This document shows, in pieces, positions 5,156-5,333 of a DNA stretch of 5,333 nt. A model generated the notes under the pieces. That model saw nothing but the letters and a program-made list of their open reading frames with translations, was not told where the DNA came from and ran no database searches. Position 1 is the stretch's first letter. Each line of letters begins with the position of its first letter. Origin of the DNA: Acidimicrobiales bacterium. Lineage in GTDB: Bacteria > Actinomycetota > Acidimicrobiia > Acidimicrobiales > UBA8190. The position numbers and the translations under genes were made by a program. The stretch is taken from assembly GCA_030042575.1 (NCBI GenBank), contig JASHZK010000167.1, positions 1 to 5,333 on the forward strand. The letters run 5' to 3'.

Positions 5156-5333
5156 CGGCTCCCACCGTCCGGCAGGCAGGCCCGGTCCACCGACGTCCGG
5201 TCCACCGACGCCCGGGCGGTGCTCGGTGGCGTCCCGTCGCCGCCCATGCCGTGACCGACTCCGCCTCAGCCCCGGTCCTTCGCTGCGACGTGGGTCCCGA
5301 CGGCCCGCGAGCGCGTGTCCCCGGGGCTCACCA
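5152..5333 (+). CDS. 5' end of a LexA-regulated gene (truncated by window; identity uncertain)
   Basis: The frame is open from ATG 5152 to the window edge, giving 60 complete codons. The visible N-terminus is rich in Pro, Arg, Ala and Val, low in complexity, with no signal peptide, membrane span or known domain. Residues 11-20 are a tandem PVHRR PVHRR, encoded by a 15-bp repeat. A GGGG at 5143-5146 stands 5 nt upstream as a weak ribosome site; GTG 5251 in the same frame is an alternative start. Two perfect SOS boxes and a strong -35 lie upstream, so damage induction is well supported whatever the product is. In mycobacteria and relatives, the gene divergent from lexA is an Rv2719c-like LysM cell-wall/cell-division protein with a similar Pro/Arg-rich N-terminus, so I infer that by position only. 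GC at codon third positions (about 75%) is lower than expected for a well-supported gene here, so the exact start and frame remain uncertain. Confidence 0.42.
   Translation, partial: MTAPTVRQAGPVHRRPVHRRPGGARWRPVAAHAVTDSASAPVLRCDVGPDGPRARVPGAH
5182..5211 (+). repeat. 15-bp direct tandem repeat, two copies
   Basis: CCGGTCCACCGACGT (5182-5196) is followed at once by CCGGTCCACCGACGC (5197-5211), 14 of 15 bases identical, with the first four bases of a third copy after it. The unit length is a multiple of three and keeps the reading frame of the partial gene. Confidence 0.85.

Noticed and set aside
4833..5165. N-terminal extension of lexA by 111 residues
   Set aside because: It crosses four SOS boxes and the proposed promoters, has no family similarity, and a good ribosome site precedes the ATG at 4832.
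4951..5247. 98-codon minus-strand frame right of lexA
   Set aside because: It contains both perfect SOS boxes of the rightward promoter, has no recognisable fold and is Arg/Gly/Pro-rich, so it is most likely chance.
1..5333. Mobile element, CRISPR array, tRNA or rRNA genes
   Set aside because: No transposase-like protein, terminal repeats, regularly spaced repeats, or recognisable tRNA or rRNA segments were seen on either strand.

Overview
The window looks like core chromosome of a high-GC actinobacterium. GC is high throughout, and codon third positions in the real genes are mostly G or C. Two cofactor-linked families point the same way: an F420-type (deazaflavin) nitroreductase-family protein and a mycothiol-dependent maleylpyruvate-isomerase-family protein. 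The SOS boxes have the actinobacterial/Gram-positive form CGAAC-N4-GTTCG. I lean towards a deep-branching actinobacterium such as Acidimicrobiia, but that placement is inference from overall protein character and is not proven.

Layout, left to right. (1) Positions 1-270 (+) hold the 3' part of an AhpE-like peroxiredoxin. (2) Positions 253-2406 (-) encode a complete 717-residue MMPL/RND-type transporter, tail-to-tail with the peroxiredoxin and overlapping it by 18 bp. (3) Positions 2407-2584 are a divergent intergenic region, followed by a small VOC/glyoxalase-fold protein at 2585-2941 (+). (4) A leftward cluster, read in transcription order from the right, comprises lexA (4832-4203), a DDN-family F420-dependent protein (4133-3717) and a DinB/maleylpyruvate-isomerase-family protein (3708-2977). 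The last two are separated by only 8 bp. (5) Positions 4833-5151 are a lexA-divergent regulatory region, followed by the 5' end of a rightward gene that runs off the window.

The most informative region is the intergenic stretch right of lexA. It carries four LexA-type operators. Two lie at the lexA end, one perfect and one with a single mismatch. Two lie at the rightward gene's end, both perfect, and one of these sits between a perfect TTGACA -35 and a plausible -10. This implies autoregulation of lexA and tight SOS control of the truncated rightward gene. In other actinobacteria the gene divergent from lexA is often a LysM-type cell-division/cell-wall protein (Rv2719c-like), so that is my best guess for the partial gene, but no LysM domain is visible here.

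I see no mobile element, CRISPR array, tRNA or rRNA, and no clearly novel multi-gene system. The worthwhile leads are regulatory: the paired SOS operators, a possible leaderless 14-codon ORF overlapping the next start (ATGA), an unexplained inverted repeat midway between the two promoters, and a near-SOS motif in front of the VOC gene.
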